A stretch of 64,000 nt of DNA from Phaeobacter porticola (GCF_001888185.1 NZ_CP016364.1:2666001-2730000), one strand, 5' to 3'. Counted from the stretch's first letter, positions 1 to 10,352 are shown. The notes: generated by a model not told the origin, from the sequence alone. A program made the numbers and translations.

Positions 1-1308
1 GCCGAAGCGGTGAAGAACGCCGCCCAGCCGCGAATCCATACCTTTATAGGCACCTCAGAATTGCACCGCGCCATCCCCAACCTCACCAAGGATGAGATGG
101 CCGAGAAGATCCACGAGACGGTCACACATGCCCGCAATCTGGTCGACAACGTGCAGTGGTCGCCAATGGATGCCACACGTACCGAATGGGATTACCTCTG
201 CCGGGTGATCGAGATCGCCATCAAGGCAGGTGCCAGCACCATCAATATCCCCGACACCGTCGGCTATACCGCCCCGATGGAGAGCGCGGATTTGATCAAG
301 CGCCTGATCGAAACCGTACCCGGCGCCGATGATGTGATCTTTGCCACCCATTGTCACAATGACCTTGGCATGGCGACGGCGAACTCTCTGGCGGCGGTTG
401 CAGGTGGCGCGCGGCAGATTGAATGCACCATAAACGGGCTCGGCGAACGCGCAGGCAACACCGCGTTGGAAGAGGTCGTCATGGCGCTGAAAGTGCGCAA
501 TGACATCATGCCTTGGAAAACGGGCATCGACACCCGGAAAATCATGCATATCTCGCGACGGGTCGCGACGGTCTCGGGCTTCAATGTGCAGTTCAATAAG
601 GCCATCGTCGGCAAGAACGCTTTTGCCCATGAAAGCGGCATCCATCAGGATGGCATGCTGAAGAATAAAGAAACCTTTGAGATCATGCGCCCAGAGGACG
701 TCGGTCTCTCTGGCACCTCCCTGCCCCTTGGCAAGCATTCCGGCCGCGCGGCCTTGCGTGACAAGCTGGGTCAGCTTGGGTTTGAGGTCGGTGACAACCA
801 GCTGAAGGACCTGTTTGTCCGCTTCAAGGAGCTGGCTGATCGCAAGAAAGAAGTGTTCGATGACGACATCATCGCGCTGATGCGGTCGGGCGAGGACGCG
901 GAAAACGATTTCCTGCAAATCGTCTCGATGAAAGTCGTTTGCGGCACCGGCGGCCCGGCAGAGGCCACGGTTGAAATGGAAATTGACGGCACCGACAATA
1001 GCGCAACCATGTCTGGTGATGGTCCTGTGGATGCCGCGTTCTGCGCCATCCGCGCGCTCTACCCAACCGAGGCGCATTTGCAGCTCTATCAGGTGCATGC
1101 CGTGACCGAGGGCACTGACGCGCAAGCGACTGTCTCTGTGCGTTTGGAAGAGGACGGGATTATCGCAACCGGTGAATCCTCCAACACCGATACGGTTGTT
1201 GCCTCGGCCAAGGCTTATGTGAACGCGTTGAACCGCCTGATCGTGCGGCGCGGTAAATTCGGCGAAGGTGCCGATGCGCGCGAGATTTCCTACAAGGATA
1301 TCACCTGA
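1..1308 (+). CDS. leuA: 2-isopropylmalate synthase, 5'-truncated by the window edge
   Basis: Condenses 2-ketoisovalerate with acetyl-CoA in the first committed step of leucine synthesis. The reading frame is open from base 1, so the N-terminus lies outside the window; the GTG at position 10 is internal. About 435 residues remain of a family usually 510-540 long. Visible are the metal-binding THCHND motif of the DRE-TIM barrel, the GLGERAGN motif that separates LeuA from homocitrate-type relatives, the HESGIHQDG segment, and the C-terminal regulatory (leucine feedback) domain from about the last 120 residues. The gene ends at a TGA (1306-1308) and is followed by a strong terminator. Family assignment is secure; LeuA versus a citramalate synthase is decided by overall resemblance. 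Confidence 0.95.
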   Translation, partial: AEAVKNAAQPRIHTFIGTSELHRAIPNLTKDEMAEKIHETVTHARNLVDNVQWSPMDATRTEWDYLCRVIEIAIKAGASTINIPDTVGYTAPMESADLIKRLIETVPGADDVIFATHCHNDLGMATANSLAAVAGGARQIECTINGLGERAGNTALEEVVMALKVRNDIMPWKTGIDTRKIMHISRRVATVSGFNVQFNKAIVGKNAFAHESGIHQDGMLKNKETFEIMRPEDVGLSGTSLPLGKHSGRAALRDKLGQLGFEVGDNQLKDLFVRFKELADRKKEVFDDDIIALMRSGEDAENDFLQIVSMKVVCGTGGPAEATVEMEIDGTDNSATMSGDGPVDAAFCAIRALYPTEAHLQLYQVHAVTEGTDAQATVSVRLEEDGIIATGESSNTDTVVASAKAYVNALNRLIVRRGKFGEGADAREISYKDIT

Positions 1309-1344
1309 TCCCCGGTCAGGGACTAACGCCTTAGACCCACCAAT

Positions 1345-1369
1345 GGCCACCCTTCGGGGTGGCCTTATT
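1345..1369 (+). terminator. Rho-independent terminator after leuA
   Basis: An 8-bp perfect GC-rich stem (GGCCACCC/GGGTGGCC) closed by a TTCG tetraloop is followed by TTATT. It lies 36 nt after the leuA stop and before the 3' end of convergent rlmJ. The T-rich flank is on the plus strand. Confidence 0.85.
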
Positions 1370-1397
1370 CATTCCAAGCGTCAGCTGGCGCGGGTTC

Positions 1398-2198
1398 TTA
1401 GCCCAACTTTGCAAACAGCCTGGTCAGCCGCGCGGCCTCTTCTTCGGTGCCATAGGGCGCATTCACGATAAACATACCTGAGCCGACCATCCGGTGCCCC
1501 TCGCGTGCGGGCGGAAAGCGAACCTCATGGCGCAGCGCGCCGGGCAGATCTTGCGCCTCCAGCGCCGAGAGCATGGTTTTGTGCGGGCCATCGGTCAGAA
1601 TCGGGTACCACAGCGCAATCACACCGACATTCCACTTGCGGTGCATCTTGGCAATATGACCGGGAATCTGCGCATAGTCGCGCTTCACCTCATAGCTGGG
1701 GTCAATCAGCATCAGGCCACGACGCGGGGTCGGTGGCAGCAATGACTGCGCCAACTCAAACCCATCCTGCTGATGCACATTTACGCCCCGACCCAGCCCA
1801 TGCGGCCGCAGCGCCTGACGCAGGGCGGCGTTTTCCTGCGGGTGCAGTTCGGCAAAATGCAAGGCATCAGTGCCACGCAGCAAATGCGCCGCCACCAGCG
1901 GAGAGCCTGGATAAGCCATATCGCCATTGGCCTCACGTGTTTTGGCAATCGCCGTGGCCAGCGGATGATCCTCGGACAGCAGCGACTTGCCCAACAGGCG
2001 GCTGATTCCGGCCTTGGCCTCACCGGTTTTCACCGCCTCTGCGGCGTCCAGCTGATAGAGCCCGCGTCCGGCGTGGGTCTCGATATAGCTGAGCGGCTTA
2101 TCTTTGCGGGTCAGGTATTCCAGCATCCGCGCAAGAAGCGCGTGTTTCTGGACATCGGCCAGATTGCCAGCGTGATAGATGTGTTGATAGGACAGCAT
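1398..2198 (-). CDS. rlmJ: 23S rRNA (adenine-2030-N6)-methyltransferase RlmJ
   Basis: SAM-dependent methyltransferase that modifies A2030 of 23S rRNA. The 266-residue protein starts MLSYQHIYHAGN, the family's characteristic N-terminus, followed by DVQKHALL and the SAM-binding segment YIETHAGRG. The catalytic D/NPP-type motif appears as LIDPSYE at about residue 165. Length fits the family (about 260-280). It is convergent with leuA and divergent from mreB, and appears to be monocistronic housekeeping. Confidence 0.93.
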   Translation of the reverse strand: MLSYQHIYHAGNLADVQKHALLARMLEYLTRKDKPLSYIETHAGRGLYQLDAAEAVKTGEAKAGISRLLGKSLLSEDHPLATAIAKTREANGDMAYPGSPLVAAHLLRGTDALHFAELHPQENAALRQALRPHGLGRGVNVHQQDGFELAQSLLPPTPRRGLMLIDPSYEVKRDYAQIPGHIAKMHRKWNVGVIALWYPILTDGPHKTMLSALEAQDLPGALRHEVRFPPAREGHRMVGSGMFIVNAPYGTEEEAARLTRLFAKLG

Positions 2199-2295
2199 CC
2201 CAGCCCTCTAGCGTCAAACGCGCCTGGACAAAAGCCCCCACGCCAAGACGTCACGATCAGGTACGCGGCGCAGTTTTCCAAAGGGCACCCGACGT

Positions 2296-2343
2296 AGGTG
2301 GCGAAAAGGCGCCTTTTGATCCGAATCCGCCCTTTCGCCACCT
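2296..2343. repeat. Nested inverted repeats upstream of mreB
   Basis: Perfect 11-bp arms (AGGTGGCGAAA at 2296-2306 and TTTCGCCACCT at 2333-2343) enclose a second perfect palindrome, AAAAGGCGCCTTTT at 2304-2317. The element lies in the 223-bp region between the divergent starts of rlmJ and mreB, about 80 nt before the mreB ATG. A TATAAG hexamer, possibly a -10, follows at about 2355. It could be an operator, or a leader hairpin if transcription starts upstream of it. Confidence 0.6.
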
Positions 2344-2367
2344 CTCAGCGCTGCTTATAAGACATAA

Positions 2368-3468
<1,101 letters not shown>

Positions 3469-3520
3469 GCCGCTCGGCCATCGCTAAGGTGGCCAGCGCC
3501 CGGCGCCGGGAAGGAGTCCC

Positions 3521-4453
3521 TTGGCCAAAGATCGGTCCCAGCGTGATGATTACGCCGCCCCGCTGCGCCGCCTGCTGACCGGGGTGGTCTGCCTGTGCTT
3601 GCTGGCCATCTTTCTGATCTGGCGTATCGACAGCCCGCGCGTCGAACGGTTTCGCGCCCAGGTTATTGACGCGGTGGTCCCCAGCATGGGCTGGGCCATG
3701 GTCCCTGTCGAAGGTGCAATCAACCTGGTTCGCGATTTCCAGAGCTATCAGCGTCTTGCCGATCAGAACCGCGAACTCCGGTCCGAACTGCGCCAGATGA
3801 GCGCCTGGAAAGAAGCTGCGTTGCAGCTGGAGCAGGAAAACGCCCGACTGCTGGATCTGAACAATGTGCGGCTAGACCCCCGTCTTACCTATGTGACCGG
3901 TGTGGTGATGGCAGACAGCGGATCACCGTTTCGTCAATCAGTCATCCTGAACGTTGGCGCCCGCGACGGGGTCCGGGATGGCTGGGCCGCGATGGATGGC
4001 ATTGGCCTTGTCGGGCGTATTTCCGGCACAGGTCAGGATACCTCGCGGGTGATCCTGCTGACCGATGCCGCAAGCGCCGTGCCGGCTCTGATCCAACCCT
4101 CAGGCCAAAGCACGTTGATTGCAGGTGACAACAGCCCGGCGCCGGTGATCGACTTCCTTGAAAACCCGGATCTGGTGCGCCCGGGCGACCGGGTAGTGAC
4201 CTCAGGCGATGGCAATGTGTTTCCCGCAGGTCTGCTGATCGGGCAAGTCACACAAGACCGCTTTGGCCGCCTACGGGTGCGCCTGTCGGCGGACTACGAG
4301 CGGCTGGAATTCTTGCGTGTACTGCGCCACCACGGTTCAGAGGTGATCAAAGATCCGGGTGGTCTGGTGGTCCCTGCTCCTGGAGTCACTATTCCGCAGC
4401 CCCGTCCAGAAGGGCTGGGAGAGAATGCCGCGGCGGAGACTGACGATGGCTGA
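3521..4453 (+). CDS. mreC: Rod shape-determining protein MreC
   Basis: Bitopic periplasmic scaffold linking MreB to PBP2/RodA. The start is a TTG at 3521 preceded by AAGGAG at 3511-3516, five bases before it; no better in-frame ATG is near. One transmembrane helix lies at about residues 20-38 (VVCLCLLAIFLIW), then a coiled-coil (RLADQNRELRSELRQM, about 85-115), then the paired beta-barrel domain with VVMADSGSPFRQSV and the VTSGDGNVFPAG loop. At 310 residues it is typical. Its last 8 nt overlap mreD. Confidence 0.95.
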   Translation: MAKDRSQRDDYAAPLRRLLTGVVCLCLLAIFLIWRIDSPRVERFRAQVIDAVVPSMGWAMVPVEGAINLVRDFQSYQRLADQNRELRSELRQMSAWKEAALQLEQENARLLDLNNVRLDPRLTYVTGVVMADSGSPFRQSVILNVGARDGVRDGWAAMDGIGLVGRISGTGQDTSRVILLTDAASAVPALIQPSGQSTLIAGDNSPAPVIDFLENPDLVRPGDRVVTSGDGNVFPAGLLIGQVTQDRFGRLRVRLSADYERLEFLRVLRHHGSEVIKDPGGLVVPAPGVTIPQPRPEGLGENAAAETDDG

Positions 4454-4982
4454 TATCTCCCCGGCGCGGATCTGGGTTATGCGGGCAGCCTTTCCCGGTC
4501 TTGCCTTGGTGATCATGTTTTTCCACCTGCTGCCGCTCGACACGTTGCCGCCCCGCTGGGCACCGCCGGACCTGCTGTTGGCGCTGGTGATGGCCTGGGC
4601 CGTACGACGCCCCGACTACGTGCCAACCCTGTCCATCGCGTTGACCTTCTTGATGGCCGACCTGCTGTTTCAACGCCCTCCGGGGCTGATGGCATTCTTG
4701 GTGGTGCTGGCCTGTAGCTTTCTCAAATCGCAGGTGCAGCCCCATCGCGAAACCGCATTCGTCGGCGAATGGATCACGGTGGCCGTAGCGGTGACTGCTG
4801 TCACCCTGCTCAACCGGCTGATCCTTGCGGTGCTGGGGGTTGTACAGCCATCACTGGGGTTGATTCTGATCCAGATGGTGGCAACATTGCTGATATATCC
4901 GCTGGTCGCTGTTACCAGCCAAAGCCTGCTTGGGGTGCGCAAGCTCTCCCCCGCCGAGGCAGAAGCCCTGGGAAGCCGCTGA
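4446..4982 (+). CDS. mreD: Rod shape-determining protein MreD
   Basis: Small integral membrane partner of MreC in the elongasome. I start it at ATG 4446 (MADISPARIWVM), which overlaps the end of mreC by 8 nt; the open frame extends upstream but that part lies inside mreC. The 178-residue product is almost entirely hydrophobic, with about five transmembrane segments. Family conservation is low, so identification rests on membrane topology, length and position between mreC and mrdA. Confidence 0.9.
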   Translation: MADISPARIWVMRAAFPGLALVIMFFHLLPLDTLPPRWAPPDLLLALVMAWAVRRPDYVPTLSIALTFLMADLLFQRPPGLMAFLVVLACSFLKSQVQPHRETAFVGEWITVAVAVTAVTLLNRLILAVLGVVQPSLGLILIQMVATLLIYPLVAVTSQSLLGVRKLSPAEAEALGSR

Positions 4983-6928
4983 TGAAACGCAACGTCAAAG
5001 ACGTCGAAGCCTCACACCGAAAGCTCAGCCGCCGTGCGCTGCTGCTGGGTGGTTTGCAATTGACCTTTGCCGGTGCTCTGGCCATGCGGATGCGTCACCT
5101 CCAGGTCGATCAAGCCGATCAGTTTCGCCTGCTGGCGGAAGAAAACCGGATCAATATCCGTCTGATCCCCCCCGCCCGCGGCCAGATCTATGACCGCAAT
5201 GGCACAATATTGGCGCAAAACTCACAGTCCTACCGGATCACCATTGTGCCCGAGGATGCAGGCGACGTGGGTGAGGTTATCGACAAGCTGTCGCGGCTGC
5301 TCTCTCTCGACCCCGAAGACATCGAACGCGCCCTGGCAGAGATGCGCCGTTCGCCGCCATTTCTGCCCATCACTCTGGCAGATCAGATCAGCTGGGACGA
5401 TATTTCCAAGGTGGCGGTGAATGCCCCGGCCCTGCCCGGTATCACACCCGAGGTTGGATTGACCCGCGTCTACCCCCAGAGAGAGGACTTTGCCCATGTC
5501 GTGGGCTATGTCGGGCCGGTTTCGGACTATGACCTCAGCAAGCTGACAGACCCGGAACCCATTCTGCGCATCCCCCGGTTTCAGATCGGCAAGGTCGGGT
5601 TTGAGGCAAAGGTTGAACAAGATCTGCGCGGCAAGGCCGGCGCCAAGCGGGTGGAGGTCAACGCCACCGGCCGCGTCATGCGTGAACTGGACCGCCGCGA
5701 GGGCGAAGCCGGTGCCGATATGCAGCTGACCGTAGATGCAGATCTGCAATATTACACGCAGGCCCGGTTGGGCAATGAAAGTGCCAGCGCCGTCGTCATC
5801 GACTGCGAAAGCGGCGATGTACGGGCCATTGTGTCGTCGCCCAGCTTTGATCCCAACCTGTTTGTGCGCGGTATTTCTGTGGCGGACTACCGGACATTGA
5901 CGGAAGATCCCTATCGCCCGCTCGCCAATAAGTCTGTGCAGGGCACCTATCCGCCGGGATCGACCTTCAAGATGATCACCGCGCTGGCAGCGCTGGAAGA
6001 AGGGCTGATCGGCACCGAGGAAACCGTCTGGTGCCCCGGCCATCTGGAGGTCTCGGGCCGTCGCTTTCACTGCTGGAAGCGGGCCGGCCACGGGCATGTC
6101 GATCTCAACACCTCGCTCAAGAGTTCGTGCGATGTCTATTATTACGATCTCGCCATCAAGGTTGGGATCGACAAGATATCTGCAATGGCAAAACGCTTTG
6201 GCCTTGGGGTGCGTCACGATCTGCCGATGTCCGCCGTGGCACGCGGAATTGCCCCGAATAAAGAATGGAAATCCAAAACTTATGGCCAGGATTGGCTGGT
6301 CGGCGACACTGTGAACTCGTCGATTGGGCAGGGGTATCTGCTGGCATCACCGATGCAATTGGCCGTGATGACCGCACGGCTGGCAAGCGGGCGTTCCATT
6401 ACGCCGCGCCTGCTGAAATCCATCGACGGCGTGGAACAGCCCAGCGGCGCAGGTGAACCTCTGGGGATCAATGAAAACAATCTGCGCACCATCCGCCGAG
6501 GCATGTATTCCGTCAGCAACGAACGACGCGGCACCGGCTACCGCTCCCGGATCATCGCGGACGGCATGCGTATGGCGGGCAAAAGCGGCACCAGTCAGGT
6601 CCGCAACATCACCGCCGCCGAACGGGCCGCCGGGGTGATCCGCAACGAGGATCTGCCGTGGGAACGCCGCGACCATGCGCTGTTTGTGGCCTATGCACCG
6701 GTTGAGGACCCGAAATTCGCCGTGGCAGTCGTCGTGGAACATGGTGGCGGCGGCTCTAAGGCCGCCGCCCCTATCGCGCGCGATGTTCTGTTGCAGGCGC
6801 TCTATGATGGGGCACCGCCATTGGATGCCTACCCCAAGAAGGACCGCAGCCGCATCCAGGCCCAGCAGGAACGGATGGAGCGGGAACGCAGCCAGCGCGC
6901 CCGCAATACAGATAGCGGTCAGGCATGA
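4982..6928 (+). CDS. mrdA: Penicillin-binding protein 2 (elongasome transpeptidase)
   Basis: Class B penicillin-binding protein that cross-links peptidoglycan during cell elongation together with RodA. The start ATG 4982 overlaps the mreD stop (TGATG). The 648-residue protein has one N-terminal transmembrane helix (about 21-36), the dimerisation domain with PPARGQIYDRNG, and the transpeptidase motifs: STFK with nucleophile Ser327, Ser382-Cys-Asp384 as SxN equivalent, and Lys534-Ser-Gly-Thr as third motif, with Ser instead of the commoner Thr. The C-terminus is charged and low-complexity (about 625-648). Confidence 0.96.
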   Translation: MKRNVKDVEASHRKLSRRALLLGGLQLTFAGALAMRMRHLQVDQADQFRLLAEENRINIRLIPPARGQIYDRNGTILAQNSQSYRITIVPEDAGDVGEVIDKLSRLLSLDPEDIERALAEMRRSPPFLPITLADQISWDDISKVAVNAPALPGITPEVGLTRVYPQREDFAHVVGYVGPVSDYDLSKLTDPEPILRIPRFQIGKVGFEAKVEQDLRGKAGAKRVEVNATGRVMRELDRREGEAGADMQLTVDADLQYYTQARLGNESASAVVIDCESGDVRAIVSSPSFDPNLFVRGISVADYRTLTEDPYRPLANKSVQGTYPPGSTFKMITALAALEEGLIGTEETVWCPGHLEVSGRRFHCWKRAGHGHVDLNTSLKSSCDVYYYDLAIKVGIDKISAMAKRFGLGVRHDLPMSAVARGIAPNKEWKSKTYGQDWLVGDTVNSSIGQGYLLASPMQLAVMTARLASGRSITPRLLKSIDGVEQPSGAGEPLGINENNLRTIRRGMYSVSNERRGTGYRSRIIADGMRMAGKSGTSQVRNITAAERAAGVIRNEDLPWERRDHALFVAYAPVEDPKFAVAVVVEHGGGGSKAAAPIARDVLLQALYDGAPPLDAYPKKDRSRIQAQQERMERERSQRARNTDSGQA

Positions 6929-6953
6929 GCGTCATTGATACAAGGCTACCGCG

Positions 6954-8093
6954 ATGAGCTATCTTGCAAATAATGCGCAGTCGGTGCCGACTGGCCTGCG
7001 CAAGATTCTCTATCTCAACTGGCCGCTGACTCTGCTGTTGGCCAGCGTCGCCAGCGTCGGGTTTTTGATGCTCTACTCGGTAGCTGGCGGCAGTTTCACG
7101 CCTTGGGTTGAACCGCAGGTCAAACGCTTTGTACTGGGCTTGTCGGTGATGCTGGTGGTTGCCATGATCCCAATCTGGTTCTGGCGCAATGTTTCGGTGG
7201 TGGCTTATCTTGTGTCAGTGATGCTGCTGATCGCGGTCGAATTTTTTGGTACGGTCGGCATGGGCGCGCAGCGCTGGATTGATATTGGTTTCATGCGGTT
7301 GCAACCCTCCGAACTGATGAAAATCACGCTGGTGATGCTGCTCGCGGCCTATTACGACTGGCTGCCGCCCGAACGATCCTCGCGGCTGCAATGGGTGATC
7401 CTGCCGGTGATCATGATCCTGTTTCCCACATTTCTGGTATTGCGCCAGCCGGATCTTGGCACCTCCATCCTGCTCATGGCGGCAGGCGGCGGCGTGATGT
7501 TTCTGGCGGGCGTTCACTGGGCCTATTTTGCCGCCGTGATCGGGGCCGCTGTCGGGCTGGTCACCGCTGTCTTCAAAAGCCGGGGCACCGATTGGCAGTT
7601 GCTCAAGGATTACCAATACCGCCGCATTGACACCTTTCTAGACCCCTCGCAGGACCCGCTTGGCGCTGGCTATCACATCACCCAGTCCAAAATCGCGTTG
7701 GGATCCGGCGGTTGGACCGGACGCGGTTTCATGCAGGGCACCCAGTCGCGGCTGAACTTCCTGCCCGAAAAACACACCGATTTCATCTTCACCACCCTGG
7801 CCGAGGAGTTTGGCTTTATCGGCGGCGTCTCCCTGTTGGGAATCTATATGCTGATCATCATCTTCTGCGTTGTCGCGGCACTCGCGGCAAAGGATCGGTT
7901 TTCATCGCTTGTTACCCTGGGCGTGGCGATCACCTTTTTTCTGTTCTTTGCCGTAAATATGTCGATGGTGATGGGACTCGCCCCCGTTGTGGGCGTGCCC
8001 TTGCCGATGGTGTCCTACGGGGGATCGGCGATGCTGGTGCTGATGGCCGCCTTTGGTCTGGTGCAAAGCGCCAATATTCATCGACCGCGCTAG
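6954..8093 (+). CDS. rodA: Peptidoglycan glycosyltransferase RodA (SEDS family)
   Basis: Polytopic membrane glycosyltransferase that polymerises lipid II and works with PBP2. The 379 residues contain about ten transmembrane helices and the SEDS hallmarks LPEKHTDFIF, with the conserved catalytic-site Asp at residue 276, and PLPMVSYGGSAM near the C-terminus. It starts 26 nt after mrdA and is the last gene of the mre operon. Its final 4 nt overlap the 3' end of the convergent LysR gene. Confidence 0.97.
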   Translation: MSYLANNAQSVPTGLRKILYLNWPLTLLLASVASVGFLMLYSVAGGSFTPWVEPQVKRFVLGLSVMLVVAMIPIWFWRNVSVVAYLVSVMLLIAVEFFGTVGMGAQRWIDIGFMRLQPSELMKITLVMLLAAYYDWLPPERSSRLQWVILPVIMILFPTFLVLRQPDLGTSILLMAAGGGVMFLAGVHWAYFAAVIGAAVGLVTAVFKSRGTDWQLLKDYQYRRIDTFLDPSQDPLGAGYHITQSKIALGSGGWTGRGFMQGTQSRLNFLPEKHTDFIFTTLAEEFGFIGGVSLLGIYMLIIIFCVVAALAAKDRFSSLVTLGVAITFFLFFAVNMSMVMGLAPVVGVPLPMVSYGGSAMLVLMAAFGLVQSANIHRPR

Positions 8094-8926
8094 CCACCCG
8101 GTAGCAACGCGCCCATCAGCAACCGTGTCAGCGCGCTTTCTGCGTCGCGCTGATGCAGAATTACGCCCAACCGTCGGACCTCGCCATTGAACGGGGTGAA
8201 CCGCAGACCTCGAAAACGGCTAAGCCCCTCCCAACGCGGCAACACCGCCTGGCCAGTGCCTTCCTCCACCATCTGCGCGATCAGTTCTAGCGCGTCCAGT
8301 TCCGCCAGGATTTCCGGCGCAGGGACCTCTGCACACAGCACCTGCCAACATTGCGCACCACCCCAGGCATCGCGGCTATAGACCAGATACGGTGACGCCG
8401 CCGCGCTGTGGCTCTTTGCTTGCAATAGGCCGATGGGCTGGCGGGCGATCTCTCTGAATACATAGGATTTGGGAACGGCAAACGGCGGCTCGACCAGAAT
8501 CGCGGCGTCAATCTGTCCGTGTTCCATAGCTCCGTACAGCGCATCCGACGTGCCTGGAACCAGATGCAGCGCCACCTCGGGTGCGGCCTGTTGCAGATGC
8601 CGCAGGATATGGCCGGCATAGTCGCCCATTGCCGTCGATACTGCCCCCAGGCGTAACCGCCCGGTCAAAGAGGCCCCGCGTAGTTCGCCCCGCATATCGG
8701 CCTCGCTCCGCAGTATGTCGCGCATCTTGGGCAACAGGCGGCGACATTCAGCGGTGGGCTGCATAACGCGCCCGGCCCGGCGCAACAGGTCAACCCCCAC
8801 ATCAGCCTGCAATGCAGCAATCCGCTGCGCCACCGCTGATGCGGTGACTCCCTCGCGGCGGGCAGCCGCCGCAAGGGAGCCTTCTTCGACCACCGCGACA
8901 AGGCTGGAGAGAAATCTTGTATCCAT
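8090..8926 (-). CDS. LysR-family transcriptional regulator
   Basis: DNA-binding regulator of 278 residues with an N-terminal winged helix-turn-helix (LAAAARREGVTASAVAQRIAALQADVGVDL split across residues about 18-48) and a C-terminal effector-binding domain of the periplasmic-binding fold. It is divergent from the VOC/dehydrogenase pair that starts 93 nt away, so it probably controls that operon, as is usual for LysR genes. The effector cannot be read from sequence. It converges on rodA with a 4-nt overlap of coding ends. Confidence 0.9.
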   Translation of the reverse strand: MDTRFLSSLVAVVEEGSLAAAARREGVTASAVAQRIAALQADVGVDLLRRAGRVMQPTAECRRLLPKMRDILRSEADMRGELRGASLTGRLRLGAVSTAMGDYAGHILRHLQQAAPEVALHLVPGTSDALYGAMEHGQIDAAILVEPPFAVPKSYVFREIARQPIGLLQAKSHSAAASPYLVYSRDAWGGAQCWQVLCAEVPAPEILAELDALELIAQMVEEGTGQAVLPRWEGLSRFRGLRFTPFNGEVRRLGVILHQRDAESALTRLLMGALLPGG

Positions 8927-9018
8927 AGATATCCTTATGTCTGAAACAAGAAAAACAAGCTACCCTTTGCCTGCTTTGCCGCCTATCCCTAGGGCAACAG
9001 ATCACAGGGAGCAGACCG

Positions 9019-9429
9019 ATGAGCATCTTTCACCTCGCCTATCACGTCGATGATCTCGACAGGGCACGCGGCTTTTATGGTGGCCTGCTGGGCTGTCAGG
9101 AAGGGCGCAGCACCGATACATGGGTCGATTTCAACTTCTTCGGCCACCAGATTTCGCTGCACCTCGGGCCGGTCTTTGCCACCGCGAATACCGGCAAGGT
9201 CGGCGACCACATGGTTCCGATGCCCCATCTGGGTGTGATCCTGGCACAGGACGAATGGCGCGCGTTGGCGGATCGGCTTGAACGCGCAGAGCTAGAGTTC
9301 ACCATCGCCCCCACCACCCGGTTTGCAGGCGAGCCGGGCGAGCAGAGCACGATGTTCTTCCATGACCCTGCCGGCAACCCGATCGAAATCAAGGGCTTCG
9401 CGGATATGGCCGGAGTGTTTGCGACATGA
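9019..9429 (+). CDS. VOC-superfamily (glyoxalase/dioxygenase-fold) protein
   Basis: A 136-residue protein with two beta-alpha-beta-beta-beta modules. Candidate metal ligands are His8 in FHLAYHVDDL and His in SLHLGP, and Glu in NPIEIKGF near the C-terminus (FHDPAGNPIEIKG is the VOC signature). The GRSTDTWVDFNFFGHQISLH stretch resembles uncharacterised dioxygenase-like members. Its stop overlaps the start of the next gene (ATGA), so the two are translationally coupled. The substrate is unknown; a reactive carbonyl or 2-oxoacid linked to the neighbouring reductase is plausible. Confidence 0.85.
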   Translation: MSIFHLAYHVDDLDRARGFYGGLLGCQEGRSTDTWVDFNFFGHQISLHLGPVFATANTGKVGDHMVPMPHLGVILAQDEWRALADRLERAELEFTIAPTTRFAGEPGEQSTMFFHDPAGNPIEIKGFADMAGVFAT

Positions 9430-10352
9430 TTAATGTTCAGTTTGCCGCCCTGCCTGAACGCTGGGCCGCCTATGAGGCGCCTTTGCGCGCTGCCTTTGCG
9501 GATGCCGGGCTAGAGGTCGATCTGCGTCTTGATCACACCCCGGATGAGGTGGACTATGTGGTCTATGCCCCCAATTCCGATCTGCAGGATTTCACCCCCT
9601 ACACCCGCTGCAAGGCGGTGCTCAGCCTCTGGGCCGGGGTGGAGAAAATCGTCGGCAACCGAACCCTGACCATGCCGCTCTGCCGGATGGTCGACCCCGG
9701 TCTGACCGCAGGCATGGTGGAATGGGTCACCGGTCATGTGCTGCGCTATCACCTCGATATCGACCGCACGATCCACACACAGGACCGCTGGGCCCCGGTA
9801 GTCCCCCCGCTTGCCGAAGAACGCCCGGTGACGGTTCTAGGTCTTGGCGCGCTGGGGCAGGCCTGTGCCAGCATGCTGGCAACACTGGGCTTTCCGGTCA
9901 CCGGCTGGTCGCGATCTGAGAAATCAATCGACGGCATCACCTGCCGCCATGGCGATGCAGGCCTGCGCGACGCGCTGGCGATGGCAGAAATCGTCGTTTT
10001 GCTGCTGCCAGACACCCCCGCGACCGAGAATACGCTCAACAGCGACACCCTCTCCCTGCTGCCCAAATGGGCGTGCATCATCAACCCCGGTCGCGGTCCC
10101 CTGATCGACGATGACGCCCTTCTGGCCGCGCTCGACAGGGGTCAGATCGACCATGCAACGCTCGATGTCTTCCGCGTTGAGCCACTGCCGATGGAGCACC
10201 GCTACTGGACCCACCCCAATGTGACCGTGACACCGCATATCGCGGCAGAAACACGCCCCCTCACCGCCGCCCGCGTCATTGCTGAGAATATCCGCCGGGG
10301 TGAGGCTGATGACGCCTTCCTGCATCAGGTGGATCGCACCCTCGGGTACTAG
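9426..10352 (+). CDS. GhrA-type glyoxylate/hydroxypyruvate reductase (D-2-hydroxyacid dehydrogenase)
   Basis: NAD(P)H-dependent reductase of 2-oxoacids, 308 residues, matching the short GhrA subfamily. The Rossmann motif GLGALGQA lies at about 139-146. The catalytic triad of the family is present: Arg in NPGRGP, Glu in RVEPLP and His in TPHIAAET. It is coupled by ATGA overlap to the VOC gene and probably regulated by the divergent LysR protein. Glyoxylate or hydroxypyruvate are the best guesses for substrate from family knowledge. Confidence 0.9.
   Translation: MINVQFAALPERWAAYEAPLRAAFADAGLEVDLRLDHTPDEVDYVVYAPNSDLQDFTPYTRCKAVLSLWAGVEKIVGNRTLTMPLCRMVDPGLTAGMVEWVTGHVLRYHLDIDRTIHTQDRWAPVVPPLAEERPVTVLGLGALGQACASMLATLGFPVTGWSRSEKSIDGITCRHGDAGLRDALAMAEIVVLLLPDTPATENTLNSDTLSLLPKWACIINPGRGPLIDDDALLAALDRGQIDHATLDVFRVEPLPMEHRYWTHPNVTVTPHIAAETRPLTAARVIAENIRRGEADDAFLHQVDRTLGY

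Noticed and set aside
55-1350. 431-codon open frame antisense to leuA
   Set aside because: It mirrors the leuA coding sequence; the composition is a shadow of a high-GC gene and no family pattern is visible.
4359-4445. Upstream extension of mreD
   Set aside because: It lies within mreC, adds a stretch unlike MreD, and ATG 4446 gives the normal length.
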